Of a DNA stretch of 11,099 nt, positions 1-6,803 are shown one piece after another. The translations under genes and the position numbers were made by a program. Each line of letters starts with the position of its first letter. Within the stretch, counting starts at the first letter, position 1. The notes beneath the pieces were generated by a model. The model ran no database searches. It had not been told where the DNA came from and worked only from the letters and a program-made list of their open reading frames with translations. This DNA comes from an uncultured Paraburkholderia sp. (GTDB lineage: Bacteria; Pseudomonadota; Gammaproteobacteria; Burkholderiales; Burkholderiaceae), in contig CALFSF010000366.1 in the NCBI GenBank assembly GCA_937917025.1, positions 1 through 11,099 on the forward strand, read 5' to 3'.

Positions 1-300
1 CGGTAAGCGTAAGCCTCTGGGCCGTTTCGGTCAGGCTGACCATCTCATTAGTAGGTGCCGCCCCGCACAGGGGCAACACTAATAGACCGACATGAATGCA
101 AGGAAAGGCCAAGAAAAACCCCAGCTTCGGCACGAAAAACCCGGAATGCCGGCCCGCATAGGGCCAAAACAAACACCAAAAAAAGCCAACAAACCCCTTA
201 ACCAAAACCTTACATCCGGTAAAATTCCGCCCGCAAGCCAAACAAAAAAACAGTACCAGACCAGAAAAACCAAAGAGCACTGAAAGGAAACACAAACCCG
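1..300 (+). other. Non-coding leader region upstream of kgtP
   Basis: This stretch contains no convincing gene. From about 92 to 300 the plus strand is markedly A- and C-rich and poor in G and T, unlike the coding DNA around it, which suggests a mostly unstructured mRNA leader. Three small dyads stand out: GGTCA-GGC-TGACC at 29-41, GCCCC-GCACA-GGGGC at 60-74 and GGCCC-GCATA-GGGCC at 151-165. The last two are 15-nt hairpins with nearly the same loop (GCAYA). None is followed by a T-run on either strand, so they are not intrinsic terminators. The open frame at 92-283 is a low-complexity Lys/Pro/Gln/Thr-rich product of the A/C bias and is not called as a gene. Confidence 0.55.
198..225 (+). promoter_or_regulatory. 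Candidate sigma-70 promoter for kgtP
   Basis: TTAACC at 198-203 matches the -35 consensus at 4 of 6 positions. TAAAAT at 220-225 matches the -10 consensus at 5 of 6, with a 16-bp spacer. Transcription would start near 232, giving a leader of about 70 nt before the kgtP start codon. The region is AT-rich, so a chance match is possible. Confidence 0.35.
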
Positions 301-1596
301 ATGACCGACCTCTCCGTCCTCCAGCCTCACGACACCCGTCGCCGTATCTTTGCCATCGTCGGCGCCTCCTCGGGCAATCTCGTCGAATGGTTCGACTTCT
401 ACGTATATTCGTTCTGCGCGCTGTATTTCGCGCCAGCGTTCTTCCCAAGCGGCAACACCACAACCCAGCTCCTCAACACCGCAGGTGTCTTCGCCGCTGG
501 CTTCCTGATGCGCCCAATCGGCGGCTGGTTCTTCGGCCGCCTCGCCGACAAGAAAGGCCGTCGCACCGCGATGATGGTCTCCGTGTTCATGATGTGCGGC
601 GGCTCGCTCGTGATCGCCGTGCTGCCCACCTACGCACAGATCGGCGCGCTCGCGCCCGCGCTTCTGCTCGTCGCGCGCCTGTTCCAGGGGCTGTCGGTCG
701 GCGGTGAATACGGCACGAGCGCGACCTACATGAGTGAAGTCGCCCTCAAGGGCCGTCGCGGCTTCTTCGCGTCGTTCCAGTACGTCACGCTGATCGGCGG
801 ACAGCTCTGCGCGCTGCTGGTGCTCGTGATCCTGCAACAAACCCTCTCCACCGCGGAACTCAAGGCGTGGGGCTGGCGTATTCCGTTCGTCATCGGCGCG
901 CTCGCGGCACTCGTCGCGCTCTATCTGCGTAAATCGCTAGACGAAACCACGACCGCCGAAACGCGTCACCGCAAGGAAGCAGGTACGCTGCGCGGGCTGT
1001 GGGCGCACAAGGGCGCGTTCGCAACGGTGCTCGGCTTCACCGCCGGCGGCTCGCTGATTTTCTATACGTTCACCACGTACATGCAGAAGTACCTCGTCAA
1101 CACCGCAGGCATGAACGCCAAGACGGCCAGCAGCGTGATGACGGCCGCGCTCTTCGTCTACATGATCATGCAACCGCTCTTCGGCGCACTGTCGGACCGC
1201 ATCGGCCGTCGCACGTCGATGATCCTGTTCGGCCTTTTCGCCACCATCGGCACGGTGCCGCTGCTCCATACGCTGAAGGACGTCTCGAGCCCCTACGCGG
1301 CGTTCGGCCTGATCGTGCTGGCGCTCGCCATCGTGAGCTTCTATACGTCGATCAGCGGTCTGATCAAGGCTGAAATGTTCCCGCCTGAAGTGCGCGCCCT
1401 GGGCGTCGGACTCTCGTATGCACTCGCCAACGCGATTTTCGGCGGTTCGGCCGAGTACGTCGCGCTGTGGCTCAAACAGGCCGGCAGTGAACCGATGTTC
1501 TACTGGTACGTCACGGCGCTCTGCGCGATCGCGGGCCTCGTGTCGTTGCGCATGCGCGACCCGAGCAAGGAAGGGTATCTGCGTAACGAACCGTAA
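301..1596 (+). CDS. kgtP: 2-oxoglutarate (alpha-ketoglutarate) permease, MFS family
   Basis: Inner-membrane major facilitator superfamily symporter, predicted to import 2-oxoglutarate with protons. At 431 residues it is essentially the length of E. coli KgtP (432), and from memory the two match closely along the whole chain. Examples are DTRRRIFAIVGASSGNLVEW at residues 11-30, the RLFQGLSVGGEYG block (126-138) and the YTSISG / KAEMFPP segment (348-362). Both MFS loop signatures are present: GRLADKKGRR (79-88) after TM2 and GALSDRIGRR (295-304) after TM8. About 12 hydrophobic helices are visible. The ATG at 301 is preceded by AAAGGAA (283-289), a purine-rich site slightly farther away than usual. 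The gene is monocistronic: a strong terminator follows 27 bp after the stop. Its neighbour downstream is a 2-oxoglutarate-consuming dioxygenase, which may or may not be meaningful. Confidence 0.93.
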   Translation: MTDLSVLQPHDTRRRIFAIVGASSGNLVEWFDFYVYSFCALYFAPAFFPSGNTTTQLLNTAGVFAAGFLMRPIGGWFFGRLADKKGRRTAMMVSVFMMCGGSLVIAVLPTYAQIGALAPALLLVARLFQGLSVGGEYGTSATYMSEVALKGRRGFFASFQYVTLIGGQLCALLVLVILQQTLSTAELKAWGWRIPFVIGALAALVALYLRKSLDETTTAETRHRKEAGTLRGLWAHKGAFATVLGFTAGGSLIFYTFTTYMQKYLVNTAGMNAKTASSVMTAALFVYMIMQPLFGALSDRIGRRTSMILFGLFATIGTVPLLHTLKDVSSPYAAFGLIVLALAIVSFYTSISGLIKAEMFPPEVRALGVGLSYALANAIFGGSAEYVALWLKQAGSEPMFYWYVTALCAIAGLVSLRMRDPSKEGYLRNEP

Positions 1597-1622
1597 GTAG
1601 CACACGCCTCGCGGCGCGTCAG

Positions 1623-1658
1623 AACGGCGGCTCCGGTATTTCCGGCGCCGCCGTTTTT
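1623..1658 (+). terminator. Rho-independent terminator of kgtP
   Basis: AACGGCGGC (1623-1631) pairs perfectly with GCCGCCGTT (1647-1655). Inside, after a single T/C mismatch, CCGG (1633-1636) pairs with CCGG (1642-1645) around a TATTT loop. The stem runs directly into TTTTT (1654-1658). This is a textbook intrinsic terminator 27 bp after the kgtP stop, and it separates kgtP from the dioxygenase/ABC cluster. Confidence 0.93.
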
Positions 1659-1750
1659 ACTGGCGACGACGAAGGGCGTTTCCAGGCCAGCACGCCGCTT
1701 ATCGCTCCAGCAGATAAACGTATCGGATTTGCTTCGTTGCCCACGATCGA

Positions 1751-1769
1751 CTACATCCGTAGATTGACG
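1751..1769 (+). promoter_or_regulatory. Candidate operator/-35 region for the dioxygenase-ABC cluster
   Basis: CTAC-ATCC-GTAG (1751-1762) is a perfect short dyad that abuts TTGACG (1764-1769), a 5 of 6 match to the -35 consensus. No good -10 is visible at 16-18 bp; the nearest weak candidate is TTTCAA (1785-1790). A promoter with a poor -10 and an adjacent dyad is typical of activator-dependent genes. In proteobacteria, sulfonate utilisation genes are often activated by LysR-type regulators such as CysB or Cbl/SsuR. That link is inference only, and no regulator gene is present in the window. Confidence 0.3.
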
Positions 1770-1777
1770 GTTTGCAA

Positions 1778-1795
1778 GAGCGTCTTTCAACGCTC
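1778..1795 (+). promoter_or_regulatory. Small stem-loop in the dioxygenase gene leader
   Basis: GAGCGT (1778-1783) pairs with ACGCTC (1790-1795) around a six-base loop. The loop ends 30 bp before the GTG start at 1826. There is no T-run, so it is not a terminator. It could be an RNA hairpin or an operator half-site pair. Confidence 0.3.
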
Positions 1796-1825
1796 CCCAT
1801 CCGATGATCTGACGAAGAGTTTCGC

Positions 1826-2773
1826 GTGACACTTGCTACTTCCGACCATGGACCGGCTTCCGAACCCGCGCATCAGGACCCATCTCGCGCCGATACCCGG
1901 CCAACCGGACCCGCGCTGTCGCAGCGCATCGAAATCCGCGCGTTCGATGCGCCGGCCGGCGCCGAGGTGCTCGGTCTCGACCTGAACCTGCCGCTCGGCG
2001 CGGAGGATTTCGCGCGCATTCATCGCGCGCATCTCGATCATCACGTGCTGGTGTTCCGCGATCAGCGCATCACGCCCGATCAGCACATCGCGTTCAGCCG
2101 CCGCTTCGGGCCGTTGCAGATTCACGTGCTGCACCAGTTCCAGCTGGCCGGTTATCCCGAAGTGCTGGTGGTGTCGAACATCGTCGAGGACGGCAAGCCC
2201 GTCGGGCTCGGCGATGCGGGCCATTTCTGGCATTCCGACCTGTCGTACAAGGAAAAACCCAGTCTCGGGTCGCTCCTGCATGCGCAGGAACTGCCGTCCG
2301 AAGGCGGCGACACGCTCTTTGCCAACATGCATCTCGCGTGGGACACGCTGCCCGCGCATCTGCGCCGCGCGGTCGAAGGGCGGTTCGCGCAGCACACCTA
2401 TCTCGCGAAATACGTGGAACTGCAGCAGCGCAGCCCGTGGCGTCCGAACCTTTCGGCGGAACAGATCGCGCAGGTGAAGCCCGTCCTGCAGCCGGTCGTG
2501 CGCACGCATCCCGAAACGGGCCGCAAGGCGCTCTTTGTCAGCGAGCATTTCACCACGCACATCGATGGCCTGCCAGAAGACGAAAGCCGCGAACTGCTTG
2601 ACGTGCTCTTCGCGCACAGCGTGCGGCCGGAACATCTCTACCGGCACGTCTGGGCGGAACACGATCTGGTGTTCTGGGACAATCGCTCGCTGATGCATCT
2701 TGCCGCCGGCACTCCGGATCATCTGCGCCGCAAGATGTATCGCACGACCATCGAAGGCGATGTGCCGTTCTAA
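1826..2773 (+). CDS. TauD/TfdA-family Fe(II)/2-oxoglutarate-dependent dioxygenase
   Basis: Cytoplasmic non-haem iron dioxygenase that couples oxidative decarboxylation of 2-oxoglutarate to hydroxylation of a substrate; in the TauD and AtsK branches this releases sulfite or sulfate. The 315-residue protein carries the full iron site: H136 and D138 in the WHSD motif and H291 in NRSLMH. R306 (MYRTTI) lies 15 residues after H291, the same spacing as the 2-oxoglutarate-binding Arg in E. coli TauD. HPETGRKALFVS (228-239) is also typical of the family. The first 33 residues are a polar, Pro-rich extension before the conserved start of the domain. GTG at 1826 is the only reasonable start: no in-frame ATG occurs until residue 168, and a weak purine stretch GAAGAG (1814-1819) precedes it. 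It is the first gene of a cluster with an ABC importer, so the imported compound is probably its substrate. Taurine, another alkanesulfonate or a sulfate ester are all possible. Confidence 0.88.
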   Translation: MTLATSDHGPASEPAHQDPSRADTRPTGPALSQRIEIRAFDAPAGAEVLGLDLNLPLGAEDFARIHRAHLDHHVLVFRDQRITPDQHIAFSRRFGPLQIHVLHQFQLAGYPEVLVVSNIVEDGKPVGLGDAGHFWHSDLSYKEKPSLGSLLHAQELPSEGGDTLFANMHLAWDTLPAHLRRAVEGRFAQHTYLAKYVELQQRSPWRPNLSAEQIAQVKPVLQPVVRTHPETGRKALFVSEHFTTHIDGLPEDESRELLDVLFAHSVRPEHLYRHVWAEHDLVFWDNRSLMHLAAGTPDHLRRKMYRTTIEGDVPF

Positions 2774-2824
2774 CGGCCTCCATGCCCGCTCTGACGCACT
2801 GGTTCACGCACCCTGAGGCTTCCC

Positions 2825-3898
2825 ATGCATTCGATTCGTCCGGCCGAACCTCGGCCGTTTAAACGCGCGCGTTTCGTGCGCCGCTTTGTGCACCGTTTCG
2901 CCGCTGCGTTCGTGGCGCTCGCGGTTTCCGCCGCCAGTTTCGGCGTGGCCACGCCGGCGCATGCCGAAGGCCAGATCCGTATCGCTGAACAGTTCGGCAT
3001 CGTCTATCTGCTGCTGAACGTCGCGCGCGACCAGCAACTGATCGAGAAAGAAGGGCGCAAGGCCGGCATCGACATCAAGGTCGACTGGGTGCAGCTTTCC
3101 GGCGGCTCGGCGGTCAACGATGCACTGCTGTCCGGTTCGGTCGATATCGCGGGTGCCGGGGTCGGCCCGTTGCTGACGATCTGGGACCGCACGCATGGCC
3201 GCCAGAACGTGAAGGGCGTCGCGTCGCTTGGCAATTTCCCGTATTACCTCGTGTCGAACAATCCGAACGTGAAGACAATCGCGGACTTCACGCAGAAGGA
3301 TCGCATCGCGCTGCCGGCGGTATCGGTCTCCGTGCAATCGCGGATGTTGCAGTTCGCCGCCGCGCAGCGCTGGGGCGAAAAGGATTTCAACCGGCTCGAC
3401 AAGCTGACACAGACGGTGCCGCATCCGGATGCGGCGGCCGCGATCATCGCGGGTGGAACCGAAATCACCGGCCATTTTGGCAATCCGCCGTTCCAGGAGC
3501 AGGAGCTGGCTGGCAATCCTAAGGCGCACATCGTGCTCAATTCGTACGACGTGCTGGGCGGCCCGAGTTCGGCCACCGTGCTTTATACGACGGAGAAATT
3601 CCGCAACGGGAATCCAAAGACGTATCACGCATTCGTCGACGCGCTCGTCGACGCCGCGCATTACGTGAGCGCCAATCCCGAAGCGGCCGCCGACGCCTAT
3701 ATCCGCGTGAATCATTCGAAGATCGATCGCGCGCTGCTGCTGTCGATCATCCGCAATCCGCAGGTGCAGTTCAAGGTCGCGCCGCAGAACACGCTGGCGC
3801 TCGCGCAGTTCATGTATCGCATCGGCGCGATCCGGAACGAGCCGAAATCGTGGAAGGATTATTTCTTCGACGATCCGGCTACAGCGGGCGGAAGCTAG
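2825..3898 (+). CDS. ABC transporter periplasmic substrate-binding protein, NitT/TauT (SsuA/TauA-like) type
   Basis: Secreted binding protein, 357 residues, that would deliver a small organic anion to the ABC importer encoded just downstream. The long Arg-rich n-region (residues 1-24), the hydrophobic core (25-42) and the ATPAHA cleavage motif predict cleavage after A47. The twin Arg at 19-20 is not in a clean Tat context. The mature part starts IRIAEQFGI and has the features of the type II periplasmic folds of the NitT/TauT family: a VNDALLSGSVDIAGAGVGP segment (97-115) and a LPAVSVSVQSRMLQF stretch (163-177) typical of ligand-contacting loops. ATG at 2825 has a good site, GAGG at 2815-2818. 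It begins 51 bp after the dioxygenase stop, consistent with one transcript. The ligand cannot be read from the sequence. It resembles aliphatic sulfonate or taurine binders most, but nitrate-, cyanate- or pyrimidine-like ligands occur in the same superfamily. Confidence 0.85.
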   Translation: MHSIRPAEPRPFKRARFVRRFVHRFAAAFVALAVSAASFGVATPAHAEGQIRIAEQFGIVYLLLNVARDQQLIEKEGRKAGIDIKVDWVQLSGGSAVNDALLSGSVDIAGAGVGPLLTIWDRTHGRQNVKGVASLGNFPYYLVSNNPNVKTIADFTQKDRIALPAVSVSVQSRMLQFAAAQRWGEKDFNRLDKLTQTVPHPDAAAAIIAGGTEITGHFGNPPFQEQELAGNPKAHIVLNSYDVLGGPSSATVLYTTEKFRNGNPKTYHAFVDALVDAAHYVSANPEAAADAYIRVNHSKIDRALLLSIIRNPQVQFKVAPQNTLALAQFMYRIGAIRNEPKSWKDYFFDDPATAGGS

Positions 3899-3947
3899 TT
3901 CGCGAGCCGGCGGGCGTGATTGCAGTGAAATCGGTGCTTATGCGTCA

Positions 3948-4067
3948 GGCTGTATTCGATATGCGCAATCATTGGTTGGTCCGCCTGCGCGTGAACCGTA
4001 TCGTGCTGGTTTGCACTTACGGTATCCAGTCGTGAACGCGATGACGCCCGAACCATTCGATACAGCC
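3948..4067 (+). promoter_or_regulatory. Long-range inverted repeat in the SBP-ATPase spacer
   Basis: GGCTGTATTCGA (3948-3959) is nearly the reverse complement of TCGATACAGCC (4057-4067): 11 paired bases with one bulged T. It encloses about 100 nt that contain the hairpin at 3995-4023 and the start of the mini-ORF at 4041. If paired in RNA it would gather the spacer into a closed domain and bring the ATPase ribosome binding site (4075-4080) close to the stem base. Chance cannot be excluded for an 11-bp match. Confidence 0.35.
3995..4023 (+). promoter_or_regulatory. Composite hairpin between SBP and ATPase genes
   Basis: ACCGTA (3995-4000) pairs with TACGGT (4018-4023). Inside, GTGC (4003-4006) pairs with GCAC (4013-4016) around a TGGTTT loop. 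No T-run follows, so it is not an intrinsic terminator. Stem-loops after binding-protein genes in ABC operons commonly stabilise the upstream mRNA or reduce downstream expression (malE-malF is the classic case). Such a role here is inference. Confidence 0.45.
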
Positions 4068-4088
4068 TTTGCGCAAGGAGCCGCGTGA
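4041..4088 (+). CDS. Candidate 15-codon leader ORF coupled to the ATPase start
   Basis: ATG at 4041 opens a 15-residue frame (MTPEPFDTAFAQGAA). It closes with TGA at 4086-4088, and the A of that stop is the A of the ATPase ATG at 4088. A GTG at 4032 would add three residues. No clear ribosome binding site precedes it. The overlapping stop/start arrangement is typical of translational coupling. The ATPase ribosome binding site AAGGAG lies inside this ORF. The peptide matches nothing I recognise, and the ORF could be accidental. Confidence 0.25.
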   Translation: MTPEPFDTAFAQGAA

Positions 4089-4915
4089 TGGTAGCCAATC
4101 CTTCCGCCCTTTTCCCGGACGCAGCCGGCCGCGCGCCTGCCGTTAGCGAGCGGTTGCTCGCCGTGGATAGCGTCAACCTCGAATACCACACACGCGAGCG
4201 CATCGTGCGCGCGACGCATAACGTGAGTTTCGATGTCTACGGCGGCGATCGCTTCGTGCTGCTAGGGCCTTCCGGTTGCGGAAAATCGACGTTGCTCAAG
4301 GCCGTAGCGGGGTTCATCGCGCCGCGTTCGGGCTCGATCTCGCTCGATGGCAAGCCGGTGCACGGCCCGGGCGCGGACCGCATCGTCGTGTTTCAGGAGT
4401 TCGACCAGCTGCCGCCATGGAAGACCGTGCTGCAAAACGTAATGTTTCCGCTGCGTACCGCAAAGAAGCTCGGGCGCGCGGAAGCGAAAGAACGTGCGTT
4501 GCACTATCTGGAGAAGGTGGGTCTTGCTGCATTCGTCGACGCCTACCCGCATACGTTATCCGGCGGCATGAAACAGCGCGTCGCGATTGCGCGTGCGCTC
4601 GCGATGGAGCCGCGCGTGCTGCTGATGGACGAACCGTTCGCAGCGCTCGATGCCCTCACGCGACGCAAGATGCAGGAAGAACTGCTGCGCCTGTGGGAAG
4701 AGACGCGCTTTACGCTGCTCTTCGTCACGCATTCGATCGAGGAGGCGCTCGTGGTCGGCAACCGGATCCTGTTGCTTTCCCCGCACCCGGGGCGCGTGCG
4801 CGCGGAACTCAACAGCCATCAGTATTCGCACGACAGCTTTGGGCGCATCGATTTTCAGCGCAGCGTCGCGCACATTCATCGCCTGCTGTTCGAAGAGACG
4901 GAGCCCGTCCAATGA
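4088..4915 (+). CDS. ABC transporter ATP-binding protein, SsuB/TauB-like
   Basis: Cytoplasmic ATPase subunit that drives the importer; 275 residues from the ATG at 4088. All nucleotide-binding motifs are intact: Walker A GPSGCGKST (60-68), Q-loop FQEFDQLPPW (about 102-111), signature LSGGMKQR (157-164), Walker B LLMDEPFAALD (178-188) and the H-loop His in VTHSIEEA (H215). The FQEFDQLPPWKTV stretch and the LLLSPHPGRV block are characteristic of the nitrate/sulfonate/taurine ATPase family. A GTG at 4085 lies one codon upstream in the same frame. AAGGAG at 4075-4080 is 7 nt from the ATG but only 4 nt from the GTG, so I prefer 4088. The gene follows the SBP gene after an unusually long 189-bp spacer and overlaps the permease start by 4 bp. 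Confidence 0.92.
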   Translation: MVANPSALFPDAAGRAPAVSERLLAVDSVNLEYHTRERIVRATHNVSFDVYGGDRFVLLGPSGCGKSTLLKAVAGFIAPRSGSISLDGKPVHGPGADRIVVFQEFDQLPPWKTVLQNVMFPLRTAKKLGRAEAKERALHYLEKVGLAAFVDAYPHTLSGGMKQRVAIARALAMEPRVLLMDEPFAALDALTRRKMQEELLRLWEETRFTLLFVTHSIEEALVVGNRILLLSPHPGRVRAELNSHQYSHDSFGRIDFQRSVAHIHRLLFEETEPVQ

Positions 4916-5799
4916 ATACGCCCACTTCCAGCACGTCGTGGTTGCCGCCCGTGCGGCCTGAATACGTGCGCTCGCCTGAGTTGCCGGGCGACGTCGTCGT
5001 CGAAGCGCCGTTGCCGGTGGCGCGGCGTTTGATCGCGCAGTCGTGGCTGCGCAAGACGCTGATCGCGCTGGTTCTGCTCGCGGCGTGGGAGATCGCGGCG
5101 CGCGTGCTGAATAACGATCTGCTGCTGCCGGGCTTTGGCGCGACGTTGAGCGCGTTCGTTCAGGGCATCCTGTCGGGCGAGTTGTTGCAGAAGACGGCGG
5201 TGTCGTTGTCGGTGCTGCTGCGCGGCTATCTGCTGGGTGTGGTGTCCGCGTTTCTGCTGACCTCGCTGGCGGTGTCGACGCGTGTCGGCCGTGATCTGCT
5301 TTCGATGCTCACCGCGATGTTCAACCCGTTACCGTCCATCGCGCTGCTGCCGCTTGCATTGCTGTGGTTTGGCCTTGGCACGGGCAGCCTGCTGTTCGTG
5401 CTCGTACACGCGGTGCTGTGGCCGCTCGCGCTCAATACGTATTCAGGTTTTCAGGCCGTGCCTGAAACGCTGCGCATGACTGGACGCAACTATGGATTGA
5501 GTGGTTTGCGCCACGTGACGCTGATTCTCGTGCCCGCGGCGTTGCCTTCGATTCTTGCAGGCTTGCGCGTGAGCTGGGCCTTTGCATGGCGCACGCTGAT
5601 CGCCGCGGAACTCGTGTTCGGCGCCAGCAGCGGTAACGGCGGCCTCGGCTGGTACATCTTCCAGAACCGCAACGAGCTCTATACCGACCGCGTGTTCGCC
5701 GGGCTCGCTGCGGTGATTGCGATTGGTCTCCTCGTCGAGCATCTTGTATTCGACACGCTGGAACGCGTGACGGTGCGTCGTTGGGGTGTGCAGCATTGA
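4912..5799 (+). CDS. ABC transporter permease, SsuC/TauC-like
   Basis: Inner-membrane channel subunit of the same importer, 295 residues. It starts at the ATG of an ATGA overlap with the ATPase stop, preceded by GGAG (4900-4903), which implies translational coupling. The same frame stays open back to 4276, but that part lies over the ATPase in a non-coding frame. A polar N-terminal tail of about 45 residues precedes roughly six hydrophobic segments (first at 48-66, then about 96-122, 130-155, 157-176, 202-234 and 262-282). The cytoplasmic EAA loop that docks on the ATPase spans about 185-220 (ETLRMTGRNYGLSGLR followed by LVPAALPSILAG), as in binding-protein-dependent permeases of the NitT/TauT type. 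It is the last gene of the cluster and converges with the glycosyltransferase gene. Confidence 0.9.
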   Translation: MNTPTSSTSWLPPVRPEYVRSPELPGDVVVEAPLPVARRLIAQSWLRKTLIALVLLAAWEIAARVLNNDLLLPGFGATLSAFVQGILSGELLQKTAVSLSVLLRGYLLGVVSAFLLTSLAVSTRVGRDLLSMLTAMFNPLPSIALLPLALLWFGLGTGSLLFVLVHAVLWPLALNTYSGFQAVPETLRMTGRNYGLSGLRHVTLILVPAALPSILAGLRVSWAFAWRTLIAAELVFGASSGNGGLGWYIFQNRNELYTDRVFAGLAAVIAIGLLVEHLVFDTLERVTVRRWGVQH

Positions 5800-5808
5800 T
5801 TCGTGTGA

Positions 5809-5831
5809 GCGCGGCGCCTTGTCCGCCGCGC
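5809..5831. terminator. Strong GC hairpin between convergent genes, terminator-like
   Basis: GCGCGGCG (5809-5816) pairs perfectly with CGCCGCGC (5824-5831) around a seven-base loop, 10 bp after the permease stop and 25 bp beyond the glycosyltransferase stop. Neither strand shows a T-run after the stem. It may act as a Rho-assisted terminator, a transcript-end stabiliser or a barrier between convergent transcripts, rather than as a classical intrinsic terminator. Confidence 0.5.
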
Positions 5832-5855
5832 GTGCAGCCCTGAGATCATGACCGG

Positions 5856-6803
5856 TTAACGCGGTTTGAGCGTGAGCATCGAACGCGAAATCATCATGAG
5901 GTGATAGTAAAGCCGCATGCTGAAGCCGTAGTTGTAGGCGAACAGGTTCTTTGCCGCGATACGCAGTCCCTTGACCGGATCGTGGTTGCGCGAATAGACC
6001 GAAACGACGATCGGCACGATACGCCGCAATGCGAGCTTGCGCGCCGGTTCAAGCTGACGCTCGAGGCGCAGCTTTTCGATGAACGCATAGGCCGAAACCG
6101 AAGCCGCGCTTGTCGAGCGTCTGGTCGTCGCCGAAATGGAGACGTCGGTCTTGCGATAGAACGACACGTATTCGTTGAGGTAGTACACCTGCTTCGCTGC
6201 AAGGCACAGTTCGACGCCAAATACGTAGTCGCAGCACATGCCGTACCGCTCCTTGTAGCTGATGCGGCGCGCGAGATCGGCCTTCGCCATCCAGCCGTTG
6301 TTCGGGAACATCTGGATGAGACCGGTGCGCCCCGGCTGCGGCTGCAATCCCTCGGCGTTTTTCGTGCGGTAAAACGCGGCGTTCAGGCGGTCACTGGCGT
6401 CGCGATCGACACGGCCCGCCTGATCGACCTCGTACTGGTTCGCGAACGCCACGTCGAGATCGGGATAGCGTTGCCAGAGCGAGACCAGACGCTCGACGCC
6501 ATCGACGGCAAGATAGTCGTCGTCGTGAATCAGCAGGATCGTGCTGCCGCTCGCTCGCGCGAAAAGGCTCGATACATTGCGCGCCTGTCCAAGCGACGGT
6601 GTGTTCCTCACGTAGCCGATGCGCGGTTCGTGCTGATAGCGCGTCGCGATCGTCTTTTGCGTGCGGTCGTCCTTTGAGTCGTCGCCTATCAGGATCTCGA
6701 TGTTCGTGTGCGTCTGCGCGAGGCACGACTCAATGCACTCGACAATGAGATCCGGACGGTTGCAGGTCGGCAGACAAATGGAGACCTTCGTTTGCGTCGT
6801 CAT
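5856..6803 (-). CDS. Family 2 glycosyltransferase (GT-A fold)
   Basis: Predicted cytoplasmic or membrane-associated sugar transferase of 315 residues that uses a nucleotide sugar. The N-terminal half shows the GT2 pattern: VSICLPTCNRPDLIVECIES (7-26), the nucleotide-binding GDDSKDD segment (40-46), LGQARN (71-76), and the metal-binding acidic motif in LLIHDDDYL (90-98). The C-terminal part, about 200-315, is basic and Arg-rich with no clear transmembrane helices, unlike processive polysaccharide synthases. ATG at 6803 has a modest AGGGCG site upstream. It stands alone, with no other polysaccharide genes nearby, so the acceptor and sugar cannot be inferred. It could decorate LPS, exopolysaccharide or a surface protein. 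The GT2 call is secure; a specific role is not. Confidence 0.86.
   Translation of the reverse strand: MTTQTKVSICLPTCNRPDLIVECIESCLAQTHTNIEILIGDDSKDDRTQKTIATRYQHEPRIGYVRNTPSLGQARNVSSLFARASGSTILLIHDDDYLAVDGVERLVSLWQRYPDLDVAFANQYEVDQAGRVDRDASDRLNAAFYRTKNAEGLQPQPGRTGLIQMFPNNGWMAKADLARRISYKERYGMCCDYVFGVELCLAAKQVYYLNEYVSFYRKTDVSISATTRRSTSAASVSAYAFIEKLRLERQLEPARKLALRRIVPIVVSVYSRNHDPVKGLRIAAKNLFAYNYGFSMRLYYHLMMISRSMLTLKPR

Noticed and set aside
92..283. 63-residue plus-strand open frame before kgtP
   Set aside because: Composition is low-complexity Lys/Pro/Gln/Thr, matching the A/C bias of the DNA in any frame. There is no ribosome binding site and no recognisable fold.
79..840. 253-residue minus-strand frame over the leader and kgtP
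   Set aside because: It runs antisense to the clear kgtP gene. Its sequence is typical of frames opened by high GC at codon position 3.
1787..2722. 311-residue minus-strand frame over the dioxygenase gene
   Set aside because: Antisense to a dioxygenase with all catalytic residues. It has no coherent domain of its own.
2825..2970. Tat signal peptide on the SBP
   Set aside because: Arg19-Arg20 is followed directly by Phe rather than the xF(L)K spacing of a Tat motif. An ordinary Sec signal with a long basic n-region explains the sequence.
3850..4035. 61-residue frame across the SBP stop and spacer
   Set aside because: It starts inside the SBP gene in another frame with no ribosome binding site. 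The product is not recognisable.
4276..4911. Longer 5' extension of the permease frame
   Set aside because: It overlaps the ATPase, whose motifs are all intact in the other frame. ATG at 4912 with GGAG and the ATGA overlap is the natural start.
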